From Chitinophagaceae bacterium (GTDB lineage Bacteria; Bacteroidota; Bacteroidia; Chitinophagales; Chitinophagaceae), in the NCBI GenBank assembly GCA_025449935.1, contig JANWIJ010000097.1, forward strand, positions 44,411 through 108,410: a stretch of 64,000 nucleotides of DNA, read 5' to 3'. Under the pieces are notes generated by a model that worked only from the letters and a program-made list of their open reading frames with translations, searched no databases and was not told the DNA's origin. The translations under genes and the position numbers were made by a program. How positions within the stretch are numbered: position 1 is the stretch's first letter; the number at the start of each line of letters is the position of its first letter. Shown here piece by piece: positions 26,629 through 34,208 of the stretch.

Positions 26629-26763
26629 CATTTCACATCTGAGCATATTAGCATGCTTGCTACGGACGACTGAATTCAACACTTCTTCTAACGATTCTTG
26701 GTGTTTTTTCTCCCGGTTTTTTGGCTCAGAAATTTAAAATGTTAATTAATAAACCATAATATC

Positions 26764-26952
26764 ATGAAAATTGATGCAAGTCCATCTATTGTACAGATGG
26801 AACCCGGAGTTTTTAAAAACCTGGTAAGAGAAGTAAAAGAAACATTGGCTACAGACATTGAACTATCCAAACCCCGCCGTTCATTTACGTTTGCGGAGCT
26901 GTGGAATATCCGCAGGAATGCAAAAACTGTGCGGAACCGCTTTGGCAGGTAA
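26764..26952 (+). CDS. Small conserved hypothetical protein, 62 residues
   Basis: A 62-residue protein with an acidic/amphipathic first half (MEPGVFKNLVREVKETLATD) and a basic tail. The stretch FTFAELWNIRRNAKT resembles FxxAELWNIQR motifs that I recall in many short Bacteroidota proteins of unknown role. It is supported as a real gene by its own promoter (26621-26628), a long leader and a strong terminator (26984-27027). No domain, signal peptide or membrane segment is present. A nucleic-acid or ribosome contact is possible from the basic tail, but this is guesswork. Confidence 0.7.
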   Translation: MKIDASPSIVQMEPGVFKNLVREVKETLATDIELSKPRRSFTFAELWNIRRNAKTVRNRFGR

Positions 26953-26983
26953 TCGTATATAGTTATCCGTTTCCAATTGACGT

Positions 26984-27027
26984 ATGCCGGACCACCCGAT
27001 AAGGGAGGATCCGGCATTGTTTTTTTA
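26984..27027 (+). terminator. Terminator after the 62-residue protein
   Basis: ATGCCGGA (26984-26991) pairs with TCCGGCAT (27010-27017), with an inner partial CC/GG stem, followed by TTG and seven T. Confidence 0.85.
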
Positions 27028-27049
27028 GTGACCATGGAGGTTTAAATGC

Positions 27050-27427
27050 TTATTCAACTTCTCCTTTCACAAAAAGAAAGCTGGCCAGGGCCAGGGTAGC
27101 CCCGAACCCTTTAAAAGCGGCTTCATATTCTCCGCCTTCCAATTTTGCCAGCACCAGGAAAAAAAGCAAGCCTGTTAACCCCAGAAATATGATCAGAACC
27201 CAACAGGCAGTTCCTTTTTTTGGAGGTGCTTCCCGGATACCATAAATATACCCGAAGACGGCTGCAAATAATCCGCCGATACCAAAGGTTACAATTAAAG
27301 CGGTCCTGGAATAAAAAGGGGGGTAGAGTGCTGCCAGCCCAAAATCAACCAGGCTGACAATGCCAAACATCAACACAATTGCGCCCGCGCAAACCAGGAG
27401 AGCTTTACCATATCTGAGCAGGTTCAT
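27050..27427 (-). CDS. Small four-helix membrane protein, unknown function
   Basis: 125 residues with four hydrophobic segments (about 9-31, 43-63, 74-96 and 103-120) and a short polar loop rich in Pro-Lys (APPKKGT) before the third. No family signature is recognised. It is divergent from the arginine decarboxylase gene (about 85-base gap) and convergent with the 62-residue protein gene. The C-terminus ends FVKGEVE in the cytoplasm or periplasm, orientation unknown. Confidence 0.72.
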   Translation of the reverse strand: MNLLRYGKALLVCAGAIVLMFGIVSLVDFGLAALYPPFYSRTALIVTFGIGGLFAAVFGYIYGIREAPPKKGTACWVLIIFLGLTGLLFFLVLAKLEGGEYEAAFKGFGATLALASFLFVKGEVE

Positions 27428-27485
27428 GTAAGGAAGATAGAAATTTCCATATTAAATTTTTTTCCCCGTAAACTCTCCAATCTTA

Positions 27486-27493
27486 TACTTTTG
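27486..27493 (+). promoter_or_regulatory. Bacteroidota -7 box (TACTTTTG) for speA
   Basis: Exact TAnnTTTG match. A T-rich block at 27457-27463 occupies the -33 region. Transcription from about 27500 would fit either the GTG at 27513 or the ATG at 27537. Confidence 0.65.
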
Positions 27494-27536
27494 TACCCTC
27501 TAAATCAAAACCGTGGCAAAACCCGACAACCCGTTA

Positions 27537-28937
27537 ATGACAAATTCTTACCAGGATCTTGTAAAACAGACCTTCAATTTTCCGCAACCGGATATTGAAG
27601 TAAAAGATGGCAACCTGTATTTTAATGGACTTGACCTGAAGGCACTCATAGCAAAGTATGGCACCCCCATGAAGCTTACTTACCTGCCAAAGATCGGGAT
27701 GCAGATAAAAAAGGCAAAAACCATGTTTGCCAATGCCTTTAAAAAACACAAGTACGAGGGTAAATATATCTATTGCTATTGTACCAAGAGTTCTCATTTC
27801 AGTTTTGTGGTGGAAGAGGCCCTGAAAAGTGATATACACCTGGAAACTTCTTATGCCTACGATATTGAGATCATTAAAAAATTGTATGCAAAAAAGAAGA
27901 TCAGCAAGGACATTTATATCATCTGCAATGGTTTCAAGCAAAAAAGTTATACCCGTCGTATTGCCAACCTGCTGAATTCCGGGTTTACGAATGTCATCCC
28001 CGTCCTGGACAATAAAGAAGAACTGAAAGACTATGCCACCTCCGTGAAAGTGCCTTTTAAACTGGGCATCAGGGTGGCAGCGGAAGAAGAACCGAATTTC
28101 CCTTTTTATACTTCACGCCTGGGTATTCGGGCCAAGGATATCCTGGAATTCTATGTGGACCGGATCGAGGGATACGAAAGCAAATTCCAGCTGAAAATGC
28201 TTCATATCTTCCTCAACAAAGGCATCAAGGATGATATTTATTACTGGAGTGAACTGAATAAGGTTATTAATCTTTATTGCCAGTTGAAAAAAATATGCCC
28301 GGAACTGGATTCGATCAATATCGGGGGTGGTTTTCCCATCAAGCATTCACTGGGGTTTGAATATGATTACCAGTTCATGATCAATGAAATTGTTCGGAAT
28401 ATTAAGACCGCCTGCAAAAAAGCCAAAGTGCCCATGCCGAATATCTTTACTGAATTCGGAAGTTATACCGTTGGGGAGAGCATGGGGCATATTTATAAAG
28501 TGATTGCCGAAAAAGTTCAGAACGACCGGGAAACATGGTATATGATAGATTCATCGTTCATCACTACGTTGCCCGATACCTGGGGAATCGGGGAAAAATT
28601 CCTGATGCTCCCGGTTAACAAATGGGATTCAGATTACCAGCGGGTCGTGCTGGGTGGTATCACCTGTGATAGTCATGATTATTATGACTCGGAAGAACAT
28701 ATTAATGAGGTATTCCTTCCCAAAACGAACGGAGATGCCGAACCCTTGTATGTTGGGTTCTTCCATACGGGGGCTTACCAGGACCAGATCAGCGGCTACG
28801 GTGGCATTAAACACTGCCTGATCCCATCGCCCAAACATATTATCGTAGGACATGATAAAAATGGGAAGCTCGTTGATTGGGTCTATGCCAAGGAGCAAAC
28901 TGCACAAAGCATGTTGAAAATATTAGGCTATCACTGA
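27537..28937 (+). CDS. speA: Arginine decarboxylase, biosynthetic (fold type III, Bacteroidota type)
   Basis: 466 residues from the ATG at 27537; a GTG eight codons upstream (27513) is also possible. The protein is a PLP-dependent fold-III decarboxylase that makes agmatine, the first step to putrescine and spermidine. The PLP-lysine region reads YCYCTKSSHFSF; DSINIGGGFPIK is the glycine-rich phosphate loop; GFFHTGAYQ near the C-terminus matches the substrate-site motif of the family. It is shorter than the E. coli-type SpeA (about 650) because it lacks that enzyme's inserts, as is usual in Bacteroidota. Downstream polyamine genes are absent from the window. A perfect 13-base hairpin terminator follows. 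Confidence 0.87.
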   Translation: MTNSYQDLVKQTFNFPQPDIEVKDGNLYFNGLDLKALIAKYGTPMKLTYLPKIGMQIKKAKTMFANAFKKHKYEGKYIYCYCTKSSHFSFVVEEALKSDIHLETSYAYDIEIIKKLYAKKKISKDIYIICNGFKQKSYTRRIANLLNSGFTNVIPVLDNKEELKDYATSVKVPFKLGIRVAAEEEPNFPFYTSRLGIRAKDILEFYVDRIEGYESKFQLKMLHIFLNKGIKDDIYYWSELNKVINLYCQLKKICPELDSINIGGGFPIKHSLGFEYDYQFMINEIVRNIKTACKKAKVPMPNIFTEFGSYTVGESMGHIYKVIAEKVQNDRETWYMIDSSFITTLPDTWGIGEKFLMLPVNKWDSDYQRVVLGGITCDSHDYYDSEEHINEVFLPKTNGDAEPLYVGFFHTGAYQDQISGYGGIKHCLIPSPKHIIVGHDKNGKLVDWVYAKEQTAQSMLKILGYH

Positions 28938-28964
28938 CGGTGTGAGCAGGAAAGTATTAATAAG

Positions 28965-28993
28965 AAAAGCCCTTTCATTTTGAAAGGGCTTTT
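28965..28993. terminator. Bidirectional terminator between speA and a lipoprotein gene
   Basis: AAAAGCCCTTTCA and TGAAAGGGCTTTT are perfect complements around TTT. The A and T ends make it work for both convergent genes. Confidence 0.88.
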
Positions 28994-29011
28994 CCGGTAA
29001 TATGCCGGGCT

Positions 29012-29368
29012 TTATCGTTTGTTGTTGTGTTTACTGTATCGTTTCCATTCTTTGTATTCCCATTTGCTGTAACTGATCCTGTTTAAATAACTCCTGTCCA
29101 AATAAAACCGGTTGTCGTAGCCTTTCCAGTAAAGAAATCCCTGCGGGCTTCGATGATAATACCTGCCGTCGGGGTATTGGCTCATCCTGAAACCGGGACT
29201 GGGACTGACGATGAGGGAAACCGACGCATAATGTCGGGGCGGGGGCAGGGGTTCAGGCGATCGGTGCGACCTTTCTTTGGTGGTCCATACCCTGCTGGGC
29301 CCGCAACTGGTGAGAAGGAGTGAAGCGGTAAGTACAATAAATGATGTCAGAATAAATGTTCTTTTCAT
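29012..29368 (-). CDS. Small lipoprotein, hypothetical
   Basis: 118 residues with a lipoprotein signal (LLLTSC, Cys22). The mature part is basic and aromatic, with a repeated Y-x-R/W pattern (DGRYYHRSPQGFLYWKGYDNRFYLD) and a lysine-rich end. Proteins of this type are common in Chitinophagaceae and have no assigned role. The terminator at 28965-28993 serves it. The next minus-strand gene, another lipoprotein, starts about 100 bases further upstream, so they may be coexpressed. Confidence 0.75.
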   Translation of the reverse strand: MKRTFILTSFIVLTASLLLTSCGPSRVWTTKERSHRSPEPLPPPRHYASVSLIVSPSPGFRMSQYPDGRYYHRSPQGFLYWKGYDNRFYLDRSYLNRISYSKWEYKEWKRYSKHNNKR

Positions 29369-29473
29369 GAGTCTGATTTTTAGTGTTTAGAAATTAGGAA
29401 CATCTTTATCGCAACAGGCTTGGTTTATTAAGTAATACAAGGTTTGTTTGGCTGATTAGTAATTTCTGGAGGT

Positions 29474-29863
29474 TTATTCCCTGGTTTGTTTTGATCTTGA
29501 ACCGTCGGGGTTAGTAACCGTTCTTGCCACGGGCCCGCTTTCGGCGGTGATCTTTTTTTCTTCCTTTGTGGCTACGGGTTTTTGTTTTTCCGATGAAGGA
29601 ATTGTCCTGGCGAGTTTATCAAGGGCCAATGTCTGGCTGCTGCTGTCTTTCCCGTTTACGATATCAGTTTTTACCCATCCGTCTTTGTTTATCTCGAGGT
29701 CATCAAGGTCAAGGAACCGGAGGGCCAGTACCTGGGTGTCTTTTAGGGAGGGTGTCCGGGGAGCAAACAGTTTGCTTGAATATTCTTTACTTGCGGCACA
29801 GCTTGCTGCCAATGCCACTATCATCATTAAAATCACCGCTTGTCCTATTCTGACTGCTTGCAT
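29474..29863 (-). CDS. Small lipoprotein, hypothetical
   Basis: 129 residues, start chosen at the ATG at 29863 because it begins a lipoprotein signal (LAASC, Cys22); a frame extends 400 bases further upstream, but that part is a shadow of the divergent gene. The mature protein is polar, with a short QVLALRFLDLDDLEINKDG segment and a long disordered, Lys/Ser/Thr-rich tail ending SKQTRE. No domain is recognised. It is divergent from the SnoaL-like gene with an 88-base gap that must contain both promoters. Confidence 0.68.
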   Translation of the reverse strand: MQAVRIGQAVILMMIVALAASCAASKEYSSKLFAPRTPSLKDTQVLALRFLDLDDLEINKDGWVKTDIVNGKDSSSQTLALDKLARTIPSSEKQKPVATKEEKKITAESGPVARTVTNPDGSRSKQTRE

Positions 29864-29951
29864 GGCTATAGATTTTATTTTTAGGAGTATTAAGAATCTT
29901 AACGTAATTATGTTCCAATTCATTTGCCACAAAATCTTAAAATCAACCAAC

Positions 29952-30407
29952 ATGAAATACTTTTTCATAGTCTTAACAGTAATGCAGTGTGGAATAGCTG
30001 CAAAAGCCCAGACTGCGGAGGATTCAGTAAAGGCAGTTATTAACAGGATGTTCACCGGGATGAAGAATGCAGATGCTGATATGCTGAGAAGCAGTTTTGC
30101 GGACAGTATGGTGCTGCAAACAATCGGAAGGAATAAGGAGGGTAACCTGGTCGTTCGAAATGAAAACCCGGCCGGCTTTATTGACTTTATTAAGAAAGAG
30201 TCACCCGGGAACGCCGATGAGCGGATTACGTTTGATATGGTGAAAGTCGATGGCCCGCTGGCCATAGCCTGGACACCATATAACTTCTATTACAAAGGAC
30301 AGTTCAGTCATTGTGGTGTGAATTCTTTCCAGCTTGTTCGATTTAACGGGGAATGGAAGATTCAATATTTAATTGATACCCGGAGGAAACAGGGCTGTGC
30401 TCAGTAG
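29952..30407 (+). CDS. Secreted SnoaL/NTF2-like protein
   Basis: 151 residues from the ATG at 29952; the open frame extends far upstream, but only this start gives a signal peptide (MKYFFIVLTVMQCGIAAKAQ). The mature part has the small alpha+beta NTF2 layout: helix VKAVINRMFTGMKNADADML, then the FADSMVLQTIG strand and a C-terminal CGVNSFQLVRFNGEWKIQYL pair of strands. The fold hosts many functions: ligand binding, isomerases, and so on. No catalytic site is recognised. It stands alone, divergent from a lipoprotein gene. Confidence 0.8.
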   Translation: MKYFFIVLTVMQCGIAAKAQTAEDSVKAVINRMFTGMKNADADMLRSSFADSMVLQTIGRNKEGNLVVRNENPAGFIDFIKKESPGNADERITFDMVKVDGPLAIAWTPYNFYYKGQFSHCGVNSFQLVRFNGEWKIQYLIDTRRKQGCAQ

Positions 30408-30462
30408 GGATCGGGGAAGGGCGATGGGATAAACCAGTGCGTAGCCTGGAAAAGGGGGCAGG

Positions 30463-30496
30463 GAGAAAAAAGAAACCCTCCGTAGAAACGGAGGGT
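30463..30496 (-). terminator. Terminator of the hsp20 gene (minus strand)
   Basis: ACCCTCCGT and ACGGAGGGT form a perfect nine-pair stem around AGAA. On the minus strand it is followed by TTCTTTTTT. Confidence 0.82.
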
Positions 30497-30539
30497 GTAA
30501 ACCAAAACCAACTGCTTATGAGAAACTTTTCGAATATTT

Positions 30540-30986
30540 TTATTTAATCACAATTTCTGTCGCCGGTGCTTTGACTGGGTCCTTCTTTGGAAGGTTTAAT
30601 GTCAACACACCATTGATGTAAGAAGCCTCGATAGCCGTTGCATCAACTTTGTCGTCTAATGTGAAAGATCTCTTAAAAGAACGGCAACTGTACTCCCTGC
30701 GGACCTGCTTTTCATTTTCTTCCATTACGGCATCTTTTACCTCTGCCGAAATGGTCAGCAGGTTCTGATCCAGGTTCACTTTAAAATCAGTTTTTTCAAA
30801 ACCGGGTGCAACCACTTCCAGTTTAAAACTCCCGGCTGTTTCTTTGACGTTAACCGGAACAAAACCTTTTCTTCCCGGGTAGTTAAATTCATTTTTGAAC
30901 AGCGCAGGCAGTTCAGTGAAAAGGTCATCAACGATGTTGTCGAGTGTTCCTTCAAAAGGTTTCCTGTTAAACTTTACGTGTGTCAT
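30540..30986 (-). CDS. Hsp20/alpha-crystallin small heat shock protein
   Basis: 148 residues with a central alpha-crystallin domain (about 45-135). It shows the conserved strands VVAPGFEKTDFKVNLDQNLL, the DDKVD... region and the terminal GVLTLNLPKKDP motif, plus a C-terminal ATEIVIK that resembles the I-x-I docking tail. It is expected to bind unfolding proteins as oligomers in the cytoplasm without ATP. It lies divergent from the bacilliredoxin gene, with a 233-base gap that shows no CIRCE or other recognised heat-shock operator. A dedicated terminator follows. Confidence 0.92.
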   Translation of the reverse strand: MTHVKFNRKPFEGTLDNIVDDLFTELPALFKNEFNYPGRKGFVPVNVKETAGSFKLEVVAPGFEKTDFKVNLDQNLLTISAEVKDAVMEENEKQVRREYSCRSFKRSFTLDDKVDATAIEASYINGVLTLNLPKKDPVKAPATEIVIK

Positions 30987-31188
30987 TGCTATTTAGTTTT
31001 ATTAGGTTTCAAATTTTAATACACCCTGAAGGGTTCAAATGATATACCAACCGGGTTTCTCCAGCTTTTTTCTGACAATCTGAGATATAATGGGCAGCCA
31101 CAAAAGACAGAATTTCCGAAATGTGGAAATTTTGCTGACAGAATTGCAAGGGGAATGGCAGTCAACCACTATCACCGAAAATTTTGGT

Positions 31189-31196
31189 TACTTTTG
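31189..31196 (+). promoter_or_regulatory. Bacteroidota -7 box (TACTTTTG) for the bacilliredoxin gene
   Basis: Exact TAnnTTTG match 24 bases before the ATG at 31220. The -33 element is not well conserved. Confidence 0.6.
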
Positions 31197-31219
31197 CGTT
31201 TCAATTAAAATAGAAAAAC

Positions 31220-31636
31220 ATGTATCCTGAAGAAATAGTAATACCTATGAAAGAGGAGTTGACTGAAAACGGTTTCACAGAACTACTTTCATCTGCGGAA
31301 GTGGAAAATCAGTTGTCAAAGGAAGGTACAACCCTGGTCATGATTAACTCGGTATGCGGTTGCTCGGCAGGAACTGCCCGGCCGGGTGTTTTGCTGGCCG
31401 TTGCCAACACGACTCAAAAACCTGATTTCCTGACAACCAGTTTTGCCGGATTCGACATAGAGGCAGTGAAAGCGTTGCGCCAGCACCTCATGCCTTACCC
31501 ACCTTCATCACCAGCCATTGCATTATTTAAAAATGGTCAGTTGGTTCATTTTATAGAACGGCACCAGATTGAAGGAAGACCGGCGCAGGTTATTGCCCAA
31601 AACCTGATCGGTGCTTTTGAGCAACATTGCAATTAA
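31220..31636 (+). CDS. Bacilliredoxin-like protein (BrxA/BrxB, YphP/YqiW family)
   Basis: 138 residues. The active-site motif is CGC (46-48) within MINSVCGCSAGTARPG, as in the YphP/YqiW family. In Firmicutes these proteins remove bacillithiol from oxidised thiols; in Bacteroidota the family is also common, and bacillithiol is known from part of the phylum. The C-terminal part has the thioredoxin-like pattern SPAIALFKNGQLVHFIERH. It sits between a small heat shock protein (divergent) and lgt (134-base gap). Role in disulfide or thiol stress is likely. Confidence 0.88.
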   Translation: MYPEEIVIPMKEELTENGFTELLSSAEVENQLSKEGTTLVMINSVCGCSAGTARPGVLLAVANTTQKPDFLTTSFAGFDIEAVKALRQHLMPYPPSSPAIALFKNGQLVHFIERHQIEGRPAQVIAQNLIGAFEQHCN

Positions 31637-31769
31637 GAATTTAAAGGAATAGAAGGAACTTCTTCCATTGCCTGGAGTTCAGGCATCCTGCACTTCAGCG
31701 TTTGCGGGCCTATGGCCGGTAGTGTACTTTCCGTATATTCGTCCTCTATATTTAACCAACCAACATTTC

Positions 31770-32957
31770 ATGTATCCAAACCTGTATTACGCATTCAAAG
31801 ATCTTTTTGGTGTAGAGTGGAAGTTTCTCCGTTTTGTTAATTCTTTTGGTTTTTTTGTGGCGATCGCATTTATCATTTCAGCAATTGTTCTTGCCAATGA
31901 ATTAAAACGAAAAAGCAAACAGGGATTCTTCCAGCCCACGGAAATGCAGGTTATGGTTGGCCAGCCAGCCAGCCTTGTTGATATAGCCCTCAATTTTCTG
32001 CTTGGTTTTTTGCTTGGGTTTAAGATCGTGGCTTTGTTTATCATGGACAGCTCAGCGACTGAAGATCCGCAGGCATTTATTTTCTCGGGTTTGGGTAGCT
32101 GGCCGGCAGGTATCGGGCTTGGATTATTGTTTGCCTGGCTGAAATGGTGGGAGAAACACAAACAGGAACTGGACAAGCCAGAGAAAAGAACTGTTCGTAT
32201 CTGGCCGCATGACCGGGTAGGAGAAATCACTATCCTGGCTCTTGTATTCGGATTGCTGGGAGCCAAATTATTTGACATATTTGAGAACTGGTCCGGATTC
32301 CTGGAAGATCCGGCGGCGTATATTTTTTCTGCCAAGGGGCTTACTTTTTACGGGGGGCTCATATGCGCTGCCTTAGCCATCTGGTGGTATGCCAGGAGGC
32401 ATAAAATTGGGTTTTGGCACCTGAATGATGCCATGGCTCCAACTATGATGCTGGCCTATTCTCTGGGAAGGATTGGCTGCCAGGTTTCAGGAGATGGGGA
32501 TTGGGGAATAGAAAATACAAACCCAAAGCCTTTGAGCTGGCTGCCTGACTGGATGTGGTCTTATACCTATCCCCACAATGTAAACGAGGTAGGGGTAAAA
32601 ATGGCCGGGTGTACTGATACAAAATTCTGCAATGAGCTGCCGGTTGGAGTTTACCCAACCCCTTTTTATGAGATTATTGCATGTTTTATCCTGTTCCTCC
32701 TGATCTGGTCTCTCCGGAAAAAATTGAAGATCCCGGGAACTCTCTTTGCTGTTTATCTTATGCTGAATGGTTTGGAACGATTTTTTATTGAGAAAATCAG
32801 GGTAAATACCCGCCTCAATGTTTTTGGTTTTCAGCCCACCCAGGCCGAAGTAATTTCGGCCTTATTATTCCTGTCGGGATTGACGCTTTGGGTCTTTTTG
32901 CACAGAAGGGCAAAACTCAGAAAATCCACAGATCAGGCAGGGAATGTCACCATATGA
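31770..32957 (+). CDS. lgt: Prolipoprotein diacylglyceryl transferase family protein
   Basis: About 395 residues from the ATG at 31770 (a 34-codon N-terminal extension was rejected). The enzyme attaches diacylglycerol to lipoprotein cysteines in the inner membrane. Seven or more hydrophobic segments and the signature GRIGCQVSGDGDWG are clear. Two points differ from E. coli Lgt: the protein is about 100 residues longer, and the GLSFHGG motif containing the essential His reads GLTFYGG. The window contains many Cys-lipoproteins as natural substrates, but whether this copy or another is the working Lgt cannot be seen here. The next ATG overlaps the stop as ATGA, without a convincing gene. Confidence 0.82.
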   Translation: MYPNLYYAFKDLFGVEWKFLRFVNSFGFFVAIAFIISAIVLANELKRKSKQGFFQPTEMQVMVGQPASLVDIALNFLLGFLLGFKIVALFIMDSSATEDPQAFIFSGLGSWPAGIGLGLLFAWLKWWEKHKQELDKPEKRTVRIWPHDRVGEITILALVFGLLGAKLFDIFENWSGFLEDPAAYIFSAKGLTFYGGLICAALAIWWYARRHKIGFWHLNDAMAPTMMLAYSLGRIGCQVSGDGDWGIENTNPKPLSWLPDWMWSYTYPHNVNEVGVKMAGCTDTKFCNELPVGVYPTPFYEIIACFILFLLIWSLRKKLKIPGTLFAVYLMLNGLERFFIEKIRVNTRLNVFGFQPTQAEVISALLFLSGLTLWVFLHRRAKLRKSTDQAGNVTI

Positions 32958-33105
32958 CCCGGTTAAGAAACTTTCTGGTTTCAATAACTTCTCTCAAACG
33001 CTTGCCTGGCCTGCGTTTACACCTTTTTCCCCGGGTGGCATCAATTGCGTACAGCTTGTGTGTAATTTTTCCGCTTAATCGCTATGAGATACGGCCAATT
33101 AGTAG

Positions 33106-33113
33106 TATTTTTG
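33106..33113 (+). promoter_or_regulatory. Bacteroidota -7 box (TATTTTTG) for rpoD
   Basis: Exact TAnnTTTG match 107 bases before the rpoD ATG, which implies a leader of about 100 bases. A -33 TTTG is not apparent. Confidence 0.6.
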
Positions 33114-33220
33114 CAGACGGTCGAGGACGGTAAATTCATGATACGGCAATTAACTATCCATTTGCAACATTCTGCAAACAAAGACTGTCATTATACGTTG
33201 ATATTTAAATCTTTTTAGTT

Positions 33221-34096
33221 ATGCGGCAGCTCAAAATTGCTACCCAGATCACCAACAGGGATTCTCAGGCAGTCGAGAAGTACCTACAGGAAATTTCCAA
33301 AATTTCAATGATTACGCCGGAGGAAGAGACTACTCTCGCCCAGCGCATCAAGATGTTTAACAGGAACCCGGTAGATTCTCAAAGGGCTTTGGATAAACTG
33401 GTACAGGCGAATCTTCGTTTCGTGGTATCTGTAGCAAAACAATATCAGCACCAGGGCTTGTCATTAAGTGACCTGATTAACGAGGGTAACCTTGGCTTGA
33501 TAAAAGCAGCACAACGTTTTGACGAAACCAAGGGTTTTAAATTCATTTCATACGCTGTATGGTGGATCCGCCAGTCGATCCTGCAGGCATTGGCCGAGCA
33601 GGGCAGGTTAGTCCGTTTACCACAGAATAAAATTGGTACCTACAATAAGGCCAACAAAGCCTACATGGCTTTTGAACAGGAACATGAGAGAGAACCTTCT
33701 ACAGAAGAGCTGGCAGAATTACTGGAAATGAGTGAAACGGAAATCAATAATATTTTCCAAAGCAATACCCGTCATACTTCCCTTGATGCGCCCGTGCATG
33801 AAGCCGAAGATGTGGCCATGGGTGACTTGCTGGAAGGTGGTGATGATACGGATGATGATGTAATGAAGGATTCATTAAGAAATGAGATTCGCCGCGTATT
33901 GAAATCCTTGTCACCAAGAGAGGCTGAAATCGTTAATGCTTACTTTGGACTGGACGGAGAGAATGGTGTTACTATTGAGCAGATTGGCCAGAAGTACGAC
34001 CTGACCAAAGAGAGGATCCGACAGATCAAGGAAAGGGCTATTAAACGTTTACAAAAAGCCCGTTACAGCAGCGCCTTAAAAGCTTACCTGGGTTAA
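33221..34096 (+). CDS. rpoD: RNA polymerase primary sigma factor (SigA/RpoD)
   Basis: 291 residues, the short primary sigma typical of Bacteroidota: it lacks region 1.1 and the large non-conserved insert of E. coli sigma-70. Region 1.2 starts at about residue 16 (VEKYLQEISKISMIT); region 2 is LVQANLRFVVSVAKQY then FDETKGFKFISYAVWWIRQSI (2.3-2.4); region 3 includes TELAELLEMSE-like helices; region 4 has LTKERIRQIKERAIKRLQ, the -35 (-33) recognition helix. It recognises the TTTG/TAnnTTTG promoters seen throughout the window. A long leader and a strong terminator frame it. Confidence 0.97.
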   Translation: MRQLKIATQITNRDSQAVEKYLQEISKISMITPEEETTLAQRIKMFNRNPVDSQRALDKLVQANLRFVVSVAKQYQHQGLSLSDLINEGNLGLIKAAQRFDETKGFKFISYAVWWIRQSILQALAEQGRLVRLPQNKIGTYNKANKAYMAFEQEHEREPSTEELAELLEMSETEINNIFQSNTRHTSLDAPVHEAEDVAMGDLLEGGDDTDDDVMKDSLRNEIRRVLKSLSPREAEIVNAYFGLDGENGVTIEQIGQKYDLTKERIRQIKERAIKRLQKARYSSALKAYLG

Positions 34097-34121
34097 AAGT
34101 TTAATTCCAGGCTTATATAAG

Positions 34122-34157
34122 AACTCCGGTCAACCCAGATTGACCGGAGTTTTTTTT
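34122..34157 (+). terminator. Terminator after rpoD
   Basis: AACTCCGGTCAA pairs with TTGACCGGAGTT (12 pairs), loop of six, then eight T. Confidence 0.92.
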
Positions 34158-34193
34158 AGGCAACCGGGTACAACTTTTTCCCTTTTTGCGGGT

Positions 34194-34201
34194 TATTTTT
34201 G
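34194..34201 (+). promoter_or_regulatory. Bacteroidota -7 box (TATTTTTG) for the DUF4249 gene
   Basis: Exact TAnnTTTG match only seven bases before the ATG at 34209. Transcription would begin at or next to the start codon, so the message would be leaderless. Confidence 0.62.
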
Positions 34202-34208
34202 AATAGCT

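Noticed and set aside
29864..30265. N-terminal extension of the minus-strand lipoprotein frame
   Set aside because: It covers the divergent SnoaL-like gene; the lipoprotein signal begins at 29863.
31787..32335. 182-codon minus-strand frame
   Set aside because: It is antisense to lgt and shows no motif or ribosome site.
32954..33133. Short frame whose ATG overlaps the lgt stop (ATGA), about 59 codons
   Set aside because: The overlap looks attractive, but the protein has no recognisable features and the frame runs across the rpoD -7 box at 33106-33113.
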